This document shows positions 23,466-33,711 of a DNA stretch of 64,000 bases, piece after piece. The DNA comes from Tetradesmus obliquus (Eukaryota > Chlorophyta > Chlorophyceae > Sphaeropleales > Scenedesmaceae). The stretch spans positions 1,426,001-1,490,000 of the forward strand of contig CP126206.1 of assembly GCA_030272155.1 (NCBI GenBank). The letters are read 5' to 3'. Under the pieces are notes generated by a model. It did not search any database. It was not told the origin of the DNA and saw only the letters and a list, made by a program, of their open reading frames with translations. Each line of letters opens with the position of its first letter. Positions within the stretch are counted from its first letter, which is position 1. The position numbers and the translations under genes were made by a program.

Positions 23466-24864
23466 TCATGCATGCTGCTGCCGCTGATCTGCCTGTGTTA
23501 CCTCGTTTGCTGCTGCTGCTGCTGCTGTTACTGCTGCTGCTGCCAGGTGGCCAACATGGGTGGCGGCGAGGCACTCATTGTCGACACGCTTGGGCGCGTA
23601 ATCAGGCCTGCCTACCAGCAGAGGGTTACTCTGCACGAGGCAGGTCACTTCATGATAGCATACCTGGTGGGGCTGCTGCCACGGGGTTACACCCTATCAT
23701 CGCTGGACGCGTTTTTGAGGTGCGGCTTGTTGTGCATGTATTTTCGTGGCTGTTGCTTCCGCTGTTACATTGTTACATCGCCGCGTCACCTGGTTGGGCT
23801 GCTGCCACTGGTGCGATAGCGGCTTTGAGGGGGGGGGTGGCAGCGGCTGCTCTGCACACCTCATCTTCCAGCGCCTGCACATTGTTTTGCAAATGCGGTC
23901 CTACTGAAGCTGCCAAACAAACGAACACTGACCAATGCACGCCTTTCTTGTGCTGCCAAACCATGTCTGTGATTATGTATGCAGGTACAGCGCTGTCAAC
24001 GTGCAGGCCGGCTGCCATTTCTGGACGGCGGCTTTATAATGGAGGTGGCAGCTCCGCTCTCCACACACCCCGCCGCCTGCACAATGTGTGCAAAATTAAA
24101 TCACTCTCCGCCAATCGGATGACTTTACACTGACCAATGCCTGCATTTTTTCTTCATATGCAGGTACCGCGCGCTTAATGTGCAGGCCGGCTGCCACTTC
24201 TGTGACGGTGGATTTGAAGGGGAGGTGGCAGCGGGGCGCCTCAGCAGCAGCAGCCTGGACAGGTTCAGCTGCGTGGCCCTAGCTGGCGTAGTAACGGAGT
24301 ATCTGCGGTTTGGCCAGGCAGAAGGAGGCGTTGGAGATGTGGCACAGCTTGACCAGCTGCTGCGGGCGCTACAGGTGAGTTTGAAGGGTTTTACAGGGTT
24401 GGGCTGTGTGGTCAGGTTTTCAGGATTGTTCAGGGGCTGAAAGCACGACTCGAGATGGCTTAGCAGCAGCAGCCTGGACAGGTTCAGCTGCGTGGCAACC
24501 CGCAACGCTGCTGTTGGCAACCCCCGCTCCAGGCTTAGCGCGTCGCGCTGCACCCTGCATGTGTGCTGACCAAGTGCTGCTGCCGCTGCTGCTGCTGCTG
24601 CTGCCTTCTCTACTGCCGTAGTTCACCCAGAAGAAAGCAGACGGCCAAGTGCGCTGGGCGGTGCTCAACGTGGCTGCGCTGCTGCGGCGGCATGCAGACT
24701 TGCACGACAAGCTTGCTGCTGCCATGGCTGCTGGTGCGTCTGTGGGCAGCTGTGTGGCGCTGATAGAGAAGGATCTGGCAGGCAAGGCTGAGCTGCTGGC
24801 GGCAGAGGCTGGCAGTGTGTCAATGGAGAGCCCATTAACCAGCACAGCTACTAGCAGTGAGTGA
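20335..24864 (+). CDS. Plastid FtsH-related (M41-like) metalloprotease, VIR3-like
   Basis: Nine exons join in phase: 20335-20526, 20877-20921, 21338-21445, 22171-22267, 22519-22596, 22959-23023, 23547-23719, 24164-24374 and 24622-24864, giving 403 residues. Exon 1 (MALFAVLHATSNPWISSRQG, then Ser/His/Gln-rich) fits a chloroplast transit peptide. After GLQVPKRIYTIDELRLNKVE there is a probable membrane stretch around the AAAAGLAAVAYFSG and VFGTLLGASFLLAAD segments. The protease part has RVTLHEAGHFMIAYL with the HEAGH zinc site, then LPRGYTLSSLDAFLRYRALN, SSSSLDRFSCVALAGVVTEY and KKADGQVRWAVLN. No AAA+ ATPase module is present. This matches the plant family that includes Arabidopsis VIR3, linked to chloroplast development through suppression of FtsH2 loss. 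Proteolytic activity of the family is presumed. Tandem partial exon copies lie in at least six introns or flanks. Confidence 0.9.
20771..21082 (+). repeat. Copies around VIR3-like exon 2
   Basis: About 20771-20800 repeats the acceptor and DSSL start of exon 2 upstream of the real one. About 21047-21080 repeats its 3' part (SFRQQLGSFL against SFCQQLDSIL) downstream, after the (CAG)n run. Confidence 0.8.
20929..20990. repeat. (CAG)n tract directly after VIR3-like exon 2 donor
   Basis: About 20 CAG/AGC triplets starting 7 bases into intron 2. The same intron ends in (CTG)n at about 21281-21323 before its acceptor. Confidence 0.95.
21590..21665 (+). repeat. Copy of VIR3-like exon 3 3' end with donor
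   Basis: Repeats LQLAEAARAQGLVK and the GTGTGTG donor, 218 bp downstream of the original, nearly identical over about 60 bases. Confidence 0.95.
21900..22110 (+). repeat. Two tandem copies of VIR3-like exon 4 5' part with acceptor
   Basis: Copies start at 21919 and 22044, 125 and 127 bp before the next copy; the real exon starts at 22171. Each has its own TGCAG acceptor followed by AFGRGLQVPKR(T/I)YTIDELRL, then diverges. Neither has the exon's donor. Confidence 0.95.
23160..23362 (+). repeat. Three copies of VIR3-like exon 6 3' end with donor
   Basis: Near 23168-23200, 23252-23288 and 23338-23360 the segment GCTTCCTGC..GCAGCAGACCAG plus GTGA recurs, separated by (CAG)n, in intron 6. Confidence 0.9.
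23980..24062 (+). repeat. Decayed copy of VIR3-like exon 8 5' part
   Basis: Preceded by a TATGCAG acceptor. It starts YSAVNVQAGCHFWTAAL against YRALNVQAGCHFCDGGF and loses the frame. Confidence 0.9.
24447..24515 (+). repeat. Copy of an internal segment of VIR3-like exon 8
   Basis: Repeats LSSSSLDRFSCVA in intron 8; no splice site is visible at its ends. Confidence 0.85.
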
Positions 24865-24904
24865 CGGCATGTCGTCACATCGTACACATTGTGCACAGAG
24901 TGAG

Positions 24905-25265
24905 TTTTAGTTTGCTGAACAAGCTTGCTGCTGGCTGTCCACGGGCAGAGCCGCCCATCAAAGGCAGACTGTTGCTCATACTGATATTGGATGTTGGGTG
25001 CCTTTCAAAGGGCTGGTGTGGTCAGGTTGCTTTTTTTACTGCCCAACGAGCCTGTCATTGGCTCCTCAACGGCGAGGTTACTTGTGTAACTTCCAAAATG
25101 TGATAAATGTGCATGTTGGGTGCCTGTGTGGGGCTGTGAGAGGGGCTGCTTGAGAGAGAACAGGCAAGCCTGCAGCAGGGCTGAGCTGCGGGCAGCAGAG
25201 GCTGGCAGTGCGTTGATGGAGAGTCCACTGCGCACAGCCACCAGTAGTGAGCGACGACAGTGTGC
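24905..25265 (+). repeat. Copies of VIR3-like last exon in the 3' flank
   Basis: About 25180-25255 repeats AELRAAEAGSALMESPLRTA up to the TSSE end region. A shorter NKLAAG segment occurs near 24917. Confidence 0.85.
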
Positions 25266-25820
25266 TAAACTTGTAGTGTGCTGATTGAGCTTGTTGCTGG
25301 ACCTCAGAGGCCAGTGTTGTCTTTGCAACAGGCAGACTGACCTCCTGCAGATGGCTGTACAGCACACACATGCTGGTGCCTCTGTGGCGTCGTGCGGCGG
25401 CGAATGAGCGGGAGCTGGCAGGCAGGGCTGAGGCTGGCGAGTTGGTACGCAACCAGCAACTTACTGGTTTTATTTGCAATTTTCATGTTGCTGAATGCGT
25501 CGGCTAGGACGCAGGGTAGCCCCGCTGTCAGTGTTTGTGTGTTTGGGGGGCACTCGGAAGGCACATCTGCCATCGCGAAAGTGACTTTCATCGCTGGAAT
25601 ATCGCAATGAATTGTTTCCAGCTATAGGATTTTATCAGTTGGCTACTTTATCTTAGACTGCAAGAGACTAGAGCCACATAGGGTCCTCGGAGGGAAGCGG
25701 GAGCGCGGCGTGAGTGAGCAGTATGAGACCTTCATGCAGCCAAACAAACTTTAAAATATTTCTGTCTGCACTCAAATCGTCGTTGTATGCTCTCATGCTT
25801 GCGTGTGACCGGCTACGGTT
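25266..25820. other. Intergenic, no gene seen
   Basis: Spacer after the VIR3-like gene. It begins with diverged copies of last-exon sequence (AGGCAGACTGACC, CAGGGCTGAG), then AT-richer unique DNA. Confidence 0.4.
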
Positions 25821-26825
25821 TTGCGCGCCCAGCCACTACAGCAGCTGCGTCTAGCGAGCCACCTACGCACGTGCGTGCAACGTGATATAATACAAGACAT
25901 CATATCATCTGAATACCACACATCAATAACACTTTCTGGTGCAGAGTGTCCTATGCTTCGATGCATCCAGAGCATCGCAGCAGCTGGCTGTGGTGCGCCC
26001 AGCTACTCAGACACGGAGTCTGATAGCATGACAGACGATGCCTCAACTGATTCGCTGCATAACGATGAGCAGCAGCAGCAGCAGCTGCGGCACAAGCAGC
26101 AGCTCAGCACAAGTGTGTACGGCAGCCAGGCGCGCGTCGCTGCAGCAGCGGCAGCAGCAGCAGGCAGCATGATACAGCAGCTGCAGCGCGGCAGCTCAAA
26201 GCAGTCCCCCGACTCAAAAAGCAGCAAAAGCAGCAACATAAAAGTGGTCCGAATCATGGAGGCAACCGGAGCTGTGGACACCAACAACAGCAGGCACGGC
26301 AGCAGCAGGAGTCGCGCCAACGCCAGCAGCGGCGGCGGCAGCAGCAGCAGCACCCGCCGTCGCAGGCCTGGCAGCAGCAGTAGCAGCAGCCGAAGCTCAG
26401 AGAAGCTGAAGAAGACCAGCAGGGCCGCTGCTGCTGTTGCAACTGCAGCCGGAAAGCAGCAAGCTGATACAGGAGAGCCTGTTCCAGCACCCATCCTAGC
26501 TGCACTAGCAGCGACAGCAGCAGCAACTGAGAGAGCGCTGATCTCAGCTGCAACAGCACGTCGAGTGCAGCAGCCAGTGCTAGCAGCAGAGCCATTTGTG
26601 GTGGCGTTGCAGCTGGCTGCTTGGCCAGAAGTGCCAGAGGTGCTCAGGACGTATCAGGCAGAGCTGCAGCAGTCGCAGCGCCAGAGGGGTGTGCAGGTGC
26701 TGAGGACGGATATGGTGGCCGCGCCAGCTGCCAAGCAACAGAAGCAACAGCAACACAACAGCAACAGCAGCAACCCAAAAGTCACCGCCGCTGCCGCAGC
26801 GGCAGGAACAGCAGTGAAGAGGTAG
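25821..26825 (+). CDS. Hypothetical Ser/Ala/Gln-rich protein
   Basis: A 334-codon open frame without a recognised domain. The N-terminal 60 residues look complex (DIIQDIISSEYHTSITLSGA), followed by SDTESDSMTDDASTDS and long Ser, Ala and Gln runs with a basic RRRRP patch. The C-terminal segment, from PVLAAEPFVVALQLAAW to VQVLRTDMVAAPAAKQQ, is more protein-like. It recurs three times downstream, which suggests it is the end of a real exon that has been copied. The first codon may not be an ATG-start exon of the mature mRNA. Function unknown. Confidence 0.4.
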   Translation: MRAQPLQQLRLASHLRTCVQRDIIQDIISSEYHTSITLSGAECPMLRCIQSIAAAGCGAPSYSDTESDSMTDDASTDSLHNDEQQQQQLRHKQQLSTSVYGSQARVAAAAAAAAGSMIQQLQRGSSKQSPDSKSSKSSNIKVVRIMEATGAVDTNNSRHGSSRSRANASSGGGSSSSTRRRRPGSSSSSSRSSEKLKKTSRAAAAVATAAGKQQADTGEPVPAPILAALAATAAATERALISAATARRVQQPVLAAEPFVVALQLAAWPEVPEVLRTYQAELQQSQRQRGVQVLRTDMVAAPAAKQQKQQQHNSNSSNPKVTAAAAAAGTAVKR

Positions 26826-27520
26826 CAAATGCAGCTGGTGCTGGCAGACGTGCTGTTTGTAGTGGTGCTGCAGCTGGCAGGCTGGGAGGCGGTGTCTGGC
26901 GTGCTGAGGGTGCTCCAGGCAGAGCTGCAGCAGTCGCAGCGCCAGCGGTGCGCGCAGGTGCTGAGGACCGTTATGGTGGCCGCGCCAGCTGCTAAGCAGT
27001 GATGAAAGAGCACCAACACAGCAACAGCAACAACAATAAAAGCCGCAGTCACCGCAGCAGCAGCAGCAGCAGCAGCAGCAGTGGAGGCAGCGGTTGCAGC
27101 CAGTGCTAGCAGCAGAGCCATTTGTGGTGGAGCTGCAGCTGGCAGGCTTGCAGGAGGTGCCGCAAGTGTTGAGGCTGTATCAGCAGGAGCTGCAGCAGTC
27201 GCAGCGCCAGCGGGGCGTGCAGGTGCTGCGCACAGCAATGGTGGCCGCGCCGGCTGCTGATCACAAATGAAGACAGGGCTAACAGCAGCAGCAGCAGCAG
27301 CATTTGCGGTACTGCTGCTTGGGGATAAGCTGCTGCTCAGTAATGTTTCGTATCCATAATAAGTGCCGGTGAAATGACGCTGCAGCTGGCAGGCTGGCAG
27401 GAGGTGCCTGGGGTGCTGTGGGTGTATCAGCAAGACAGTAAATGCAGTGTCAGAGGAGCGTGCAAGTGCTAAGGACTGCTAAGGTGGCGGTGCCAGCTGC
27501 AAAGAACACCTGAAGTCACA
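26571..27520 (+). repeat. About 270-bp tandem repeat, four copies
   Basis: Copies near 26575-26745, 26835-26998, 27098-27268 and 27365-27515 repeat the AELQQSQRQRGVQVLR and MVAAPAA coding segment, separated by (CAG)n. Later copies carry in-frame stops or gaps. Confidence 0.9.
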
Positions 27521-27567
27521 CTCAGCAGCAGCAGCAGCAGCAGCACCTGAACACCTGAAGTCAAACT

Positions 27568-27604
<37 letters not shown>

Positions 27605-29008
27605 GCGCTGCTGTTGCTGGTTGATGCTGCGCACCTGGCACCTGGCACCGCCTGCAGACATGTTTGAACGGCTTGACGGCATGCGTTGTACACGCATCAT
27701 AGCAACAGCATCAGCAGCAAAATGTGTGGCCAATGCTTGATGGAATGGCAGATGCCAAAGGTCAGTACTGTATCAGCAGTCACTCGATCGGTGGGCAGCT
27801 GCTTTTTTGTCTGTGGGTCAGCGGGGGAGGGTTGGACTGATGAAATGTTCGTTGGTCAGCGAATTGGTGGTGAACTGATCAGATTTCAGTGAATCAGCGG
27901 GCAGCTAATTATTTATCAGGGGGGTGATGCGCAATAAGTTGATGGGGCAGGCACAGCACCAGCAGTGGGTGCGCCAGCAATGACAGGGTTTGGGGCAGGC
28001 ACAGCACCAGCAGTGGGTGCGCCAGCTGTGACATGTTACGTGCAATGATATGTGCACACCAGCAATGACGGGACGGGGGGCAGGCAACGCAGCAGCAGAG
28101 GGTGCCATCAGTGACATGTTACGTACGATGATATGTGCAAAATGTGCAGATGCCGATTCAATGAAGATGGGTTGATCAGCAGCACTTGCAGCACAGGTGT
28201 CGCGTATAGTCTGCGTATGCACATGTCATCTGCCTTGAATGTGATGATGCGTATGCACATGTCAGCTGCCTTGAATGTGATGCACGTTTCAGGATCCTCT
28301 GTTACTTCCTGTTGCCTTGTCCTCCTCGTGTTGCTGGCGGAGACTGCCTTGAATGCGGCGTGTGCTTTCACTACACACATGGGTTGGCACGCATTTGGGA
28401 TGTCTTTGCAAATGGCACCTGCACTGCTGCTGGTGATGTGCACACTATCTGTGTGTGTGCGCAGTGTGCATGCGTGTTGCACGCATCTGCAGCAGGGCAC
28501 ATAATAAGCACAGCTTTAACAGGATTGTCGTGTAGAGTTTGAATGCACTGCATGCTGGATGGGTTGTAGAGTGGAGGTTGCATGCACTGCATGCTGAAAA
28601 GATTGGTGTGTGGAGGTTGCATGCACTCCACAGGTCTCTGTTCTGACTGCAGAACACAGCAGGGGAATCAGGCCTTGCACTGCTCATGGTAACCTGCACA
28701 CCACATGTGTGTGCACGATGCAAGCATCTGCAGCAGGGCGCATCAACTACACAGCTCTGAATGGATTGTAGTGTGGAGGTTGCATGCACTGCACTGCATT
28801 GGACTGTACTGCACTGCATGGAGTGCAGAGGTTGCATACACTGCATGCACACCACATGTCTCTGATCTGACTGAAGAACTCAGCAGCTCGAATCGCTGCG
28901 GTGCTGTATGTTACATGATTTGAGTGGCAGACGGCAGTGGGTGGCTGATCGCAGCCTGAATTGGTTGACATGGTGTGTGGACTGCAACACATATTACTAC
29001 CAGCAACA
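27521..29008. other. Repeat-rich interval without recognisable gene
   Basis: It contains a tandem duplication of about 53 bp near 27945-28035 (GGGGCAGGCACAGCACCAGC) and repeats of GACATGTTACGT near 28030 and 28112. TGCCTTGAATGTGATG is repeated at 28220-28282. Several TTGCATGCACTGCATG blocks lie between 28540 and 28860. No domain is visible in any frame. Confidence 0.5.
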
Positions 29009-29052
29009 GCACTGCACTGCACTGCACTGCACTGCACTGCAATGCACTGCAC
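29009..29052. repeat. (CACTG)n pentanucleotide microsatellite
   Basis: Around eight units of ACTGC with one interruption (AATGC). Confidence 0.95.
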
Positions 29053-29339
29053 CAGCAACAGCATTGCAGTGCAGTGCGACCTGGCATCCTGCCTAGCTCC
29101 AAGGGCAGTGGCAACTTGTGTTGGACCTATGGGGCCTGGCGTTGATGCACAATAAGGTCATGTTGAGACACGACAACATGTTCTGGCGACATGGCTAGCT
29201 AGCACAGCAGCGCTGGTGCAGCTGATCAGTGAGCTCAGTGCACTTTGTTGATGAGGTAACAATACAACCTCATCAGCAGTGCTCTGAACCCTTCGTGCAT
29301 GGCGTTGTGATGCTTTATGTTTTGTTTCCCATCTCACAA

Positions 29340-29386
29340 CACTATGGTCACCGAGATGTCCAGCTGCATGTCCAGGCATGTCCAGT
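29340..29386 (+). repeat. CACTA element left TIR
   Basis: Begins CACTATGG; identical over 47 bp to the reverse complement of 32012-32058. Confidence 0.93.
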
Positions 29387-32011
29387 TGCATGGTGTGCAA
29401 CTGGACATGCCATGTGGCATGTCCAGTGTGAGACTGGACATGGCCATGTCCAGCATGCTGCTGGACATCGAGTAGGTGACTGGACACGATACTGGACACG
29501 GCAATTGGACTTTCATAAACTGCCTACTACCGTTATATCAAACGTATTTGATGCAGTAAACAAGTGTTCGCGGCAGGACAGCAATGTCGAGGTGCTTGGG
29601 TTGGCGCCCTCGACCCCCTGGTACCAAGTCACTGCAACTGCAACTGCCAAGTGGGCAAGTGACCCATGGGCTGTAACACAATCAGCATGTAGCTGCTGCA
29701 ATACAAACAGAATCTGGCAGCTGCTGCAATCACAACAACATTAACAGCACGCAGCTGCTGCATGACAGCAAAGGCACCCAGCTGCTGCAATCACAACATA
29801 AGCAGTGAGGACACCACGCGGAACAGCTGCCGAGAACTGCATTGACAAGATTGCGTCTCTACCACTTGTACAGATGATGCCTATGCCAACTGCATTCACT
29901 GTGCATCCTGTTGCAGGCAGCGCCAGCACAACAATGCACCAGCTGCCACTACCGCTGCATGCCACCATCTGCCAACGAAAACATACAAGTTCCAGCAGCT
30001 GCTGATCGCGCACTGGTGTCTCCATAGCCGGCATCAACTGCGAGTTGGCAGGCTGCCACTGCCTGCATTGATCACAAGTGTAGCGGTTGTTTCAAAGAAC
30101 ACCCCTGCAGCAGTGCAGCAGAAACAGAGCAGATGCACTTAGATTTGCATGCTGCAGCGTAGGATGTGGCACTTGTTGAGGTTGGCGTTATCTCAAGCAA
30201 GGTCTGGGCCAACCGGCGTTTGCGCGTTGATTGGCGCCCGCCACGCACCACTACATGCAACACTACAGAGCAGCAGCATCTGCGCCAACATAATCGCTGC
30301 CACTGAATCGCACATATGAGGCAGACTGCTTGCAATGCCACACCGCTCAAGCTCACCAGGAAGTGCATCAGCCATGCCACGCTGCCGGAAAGTCGGCCCC
30401 TGTGTCTCTATAGGGAAGGTCTGCGCACCAACAGAGGTCTCATGTCAATATATCATCAAGGTGGTCTCCAAGCAGGCTGTCTGCTGCTGCATTAGATACA
30501 GTGGCGCCATGCTGACTGCAATCAAGTAGGACCCATGCACGCAGGAAGTAAAAGCTGGATGGGTGGCGCGCACACCACATGGAGGGCATTGCGAGCAAGT
30601 ATGGTGTGTGTGAAGTGCGTTGCAAGCACGTTCCACATTATGCAACTGCTGGCCTGCTGGGCATGCTGTCTGCTGCGTGCGTATGTTCATGCACGCGTTG
30701 CCAAGAATGATCACGACAAGCCCTGCAGCAAGCGGCATGCTCTTGATTGGGAGAGCTGTCACTTCACAGCAGCAGCAGCAGTAGCAGCAGCTGTAACCTG
30801 CTACCTGTTAGGTTTCGTTATTCCGACCTACCTGTGATGCTGGGAGACGGGCAGCTGACAGGAGCCTGCACACAGCAGCAGCAGCAACGCAGGTGACACA
30901 CAACTGCACCTGTGGACAACCTGCATGCACCCAGCCTCTACAGCTGACATAGCACGGCTGATGCTGCTATACCTGAAACTGATCTTGATCTGGTGATGGT
31001 GTGATCATTCCTGCGACAGTACTGCTGCACTGCTGCAACTGTAGCTGCTGCTGCTGCTGCTGCTGTGAGCTGGGCGCCCTAGCAGCTGCAGGGCTGGGTG
31101 CTGTCGTTTCAGCCGCTGCTGATCTGGGTAAGAGTCGCTCACCATGTCATCAAAGTATCAAGATAAGCAGTAGCAGCTCCATGCGCTTTCTACAGCATTG
31201 AATTCCTGCAGGATCAACCTTGCAGCTGCATAGTGCTTCAAGGACTGCTGCTGCTCAATGAGCAGGCGTCTGCAGCCTCACAAACGCCCAATAACCGCAT
31301 TGATCTGTTGTCATTCATTAACGCTTTCAGCGATGGTCTCTGCCAGTGGACACGAGCTTGCAGTCTGTTTCAGCCCCGTGCACCATATGCAACGCAGCAG
31401 CAGTGCGCGACACAGGTGCGATCGCTGTAATGCTTCAGCAGTAATCATATTGATCCTTGTTTGCAGCTGTTTGCTTACCAGTAGACGAACAGTTCACGAG
31501 CGTATGCCATCTGGCCATTTTGTAATTTAACAAGTGACACACCTTGCAGCAGCGCGCAATGGGGCTATACGGGCCACTAAACGTACTGTACCAGAACTAA
31601 ACGATGTGTTTGAAAAGGCTGCTGCTTCGGCAGCGGGGAAAAGTGGTGCAATGCTGTAGTGACATGCTGATCTTCGCCTTGAGGCGCTGTCGTGCCATAA
31701 GACACCATAAATGCTGCTTTATATGATGCTTCTTTACTCTATCGCACGCTTTTGCGTGAATATCAAGCCGGTGTTGACGTGATATCGACAAACCCTACAG
31801 CAAGCCCATGGGCTGGCCAGCTGACGTGCTGGCTGTTCAGCGACACAGTATAAGCGGCATACATGCAACAACACCTACATGCGGCGTTTCAGCCGGGTAT
31901 CGTGCCGTACAACGCATCAGCAGCAGCACATGTCCAGTTGCAGGCAGACTGCCAGTCCAGTGGACCTGCAACTGGACATGCAAACCCACCAACTGGACAC
32001 GATTTGGTGCC

Positions 32012-32058
32012 ACTGGACATGCCTGGACATGCAGCTGGACATCTCGGTGACCATAGTG
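32012..32058 (-). repeat. CACTA element right TIR
   Basis: Ends CCATAGTG followed by CAA; inverted match to the left terminus. Confidence 0.93.
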
Positions 32059-33711
32059 CAAGGGTGGCATCCCTTTCAACAGTGCTGTTGCCACTAGTGG
32101 CAGCTGTGGTACAGCAGTGGAGTTCACGTGCTGCTGCAGTTGGTCACAGGCACTTGACAATGCACACAGCACTTATGCACAGATCTGTTGACGTTAGAGA
32201 TGGGGAAGGAGGGAGGTGGGTGGCTTGGTGTTTGGAGTTTCAGCCATGCTTTGCAATCAGCACAACACTTGCAGTACACACTGGTTGGGCCTACAGCAAC
32301 AGCTGTTTTGGGAACCCTGTTACAGGGTTCTGCATTGGGGTTTTACATTAGTAAAAAATACTAATCCTCTATTGCATTAGTCATGCATCTATTGCATTGC
32401 ATCTATTGCAGCCCACTGTGCCTCTATTGCAGAGAAAGTGCATCTGTTGCAGTGGAAGAACCCTTCTCTGCATCTGTTGCAGCTGTTGTGCATCTTTTGC
32501 AGCAACAGTTGCATCTTTTGCATCTCAATTTCATGTGTATTTTCTGGATTTCATAGTGAAATTGGCTCTGAACTTTGAGTTAACAACCCTCTTGTCATGT
32601 AAGCCGTGTCCCTCATGCCTATAGGCCTTAGCTAAGGCCTGGCCTGCGGGCAGTCTCAGTGACGTGAACAGCCCCCAAACTGCAAAAGCAGTTCGACAAG
32701 TATGAACATAAGGTATGTTGCATTGTGTTCTGTTGAAAATGCTCTACATACAGCTGTAAGTAGCAGATGAGTGTCCCTGCTGGCACTGTTGTGTCGATAT
32801 CTGGGCCAGACGAAACTCTGGTTGCCCTCTAAAAGGCCGGACCTTCTTGTTTTGATTTAACTAAATGTTTGAATGCATCGACAAGGGCTGAAACGCAGTG
32901 GATTGCAGCCTCGTGTTTACAAGACGGGGGGTTCTACCGTACAGTTAGACCCTCGCTCCGGTAGGCGTAGCAGCCTTTACAAGCTGGCGGGTTCATGCTT
33001 TAGGCGTTCCCAAGGTCACGTGACGGTACGCAGAGTACTCAAAAGCCTCCAAAGGCATGTTATGATCTCTACATATCCGTGATCGGCTCTGCTCAGGCAC
33101 TGCAAGGATTCACGAGAAGTGTGAGGAAGGAACCGCTGAACCTCAAGCCCGAAGCAGACGATGCGTCGTAAACTCACCGAATGGGTTAACTGCACACCAA
33201 TTCACAAGGAATTGTGGCTTGTCGAGTGGCGTTGGAACTTTCAGCAACACACTCCTTGGTGCTGCTGTTGCTGCTTTGCATTGGCTCCTGCCAACCTCCT
33301 TGCAGTCTCGTTGACTCTTGCGGCCCTGTAGAAGCGTAAATCACATTTGCCAGGTTGTTTTGTGCTGATACAACGCTGTGCGGTGGCAGCATGCTTGCCA
33401 GAGACAGCAACAAGAGGTAGTGCACAGATATGTCGCCGCTGCGCAGCGAAGTAACGTTGCCTGGGCACACAGGTGCGCGCAGATCAAAGTGTAATCGACA
33501 CAGCACACGTTCAGCAGCATTAGCCGAGCGTGGCAGCCCATGTCTGGCTTCAGGGGAAGCACAGCATGGCTGCTGTCACACAGCATTGCAGACCAGTCCT
33601 TATTAAGCCTCAGCACCTGTACCTGCTGCTTCACACAGCCATCTGCTGACACAAAGTACGTGCTGCGTTTGCCGCTGTGTAGTTTGGGGGACACAAGCAG
33701 CAGACGCAACA
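32059..33711. other. Unassigned interval with a degenerate tandem repeat
   Basis: A GCATCT(A/G/T)TTGCA-type repeat occupies about 32367-32525. The rest has no recognisable domain or RNA gene. Confidence 0.5.

Larger units (their letters stand above)
29340..32058. mobile_element. Non-autonomous CACTA (EnSpm/CMC) DNA transposon
   Basis: The two ends are perfect 47-bp inverted repeats starting CACTATGGTCACCGAG, and the element is flanked on both sides by CAA, a 3-bp target-site duplication. CACTA-type termini, a 3-bp duplication and subterminal arrays of a short motif (TGTCCAGT/ACTGGACA, in both orientations) are the family hallmarks. The 2.7-kb interior has no TNPD-like transposase; it contains short CAG/CTG runs and no recognised gene, so movement would need a transposase from elsewhere. 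Perfect TIRs and an intact duplication suggest a fairly recent insertion. Confidence 0.88.

Noticed and set aside
27905-29330. Short ORFs with repeated HSWRTHCWCCACP-type peptides as a gene
   Set aside because: They come from tandem non-coding repeats; frames break between copies and no splice-consistent structure appears.
29340-32058. Transposase inside the CACTA element
   Set aside because: No ORF in the interior shows TNPD or DDE motifs; open frames are short and low-complexity.
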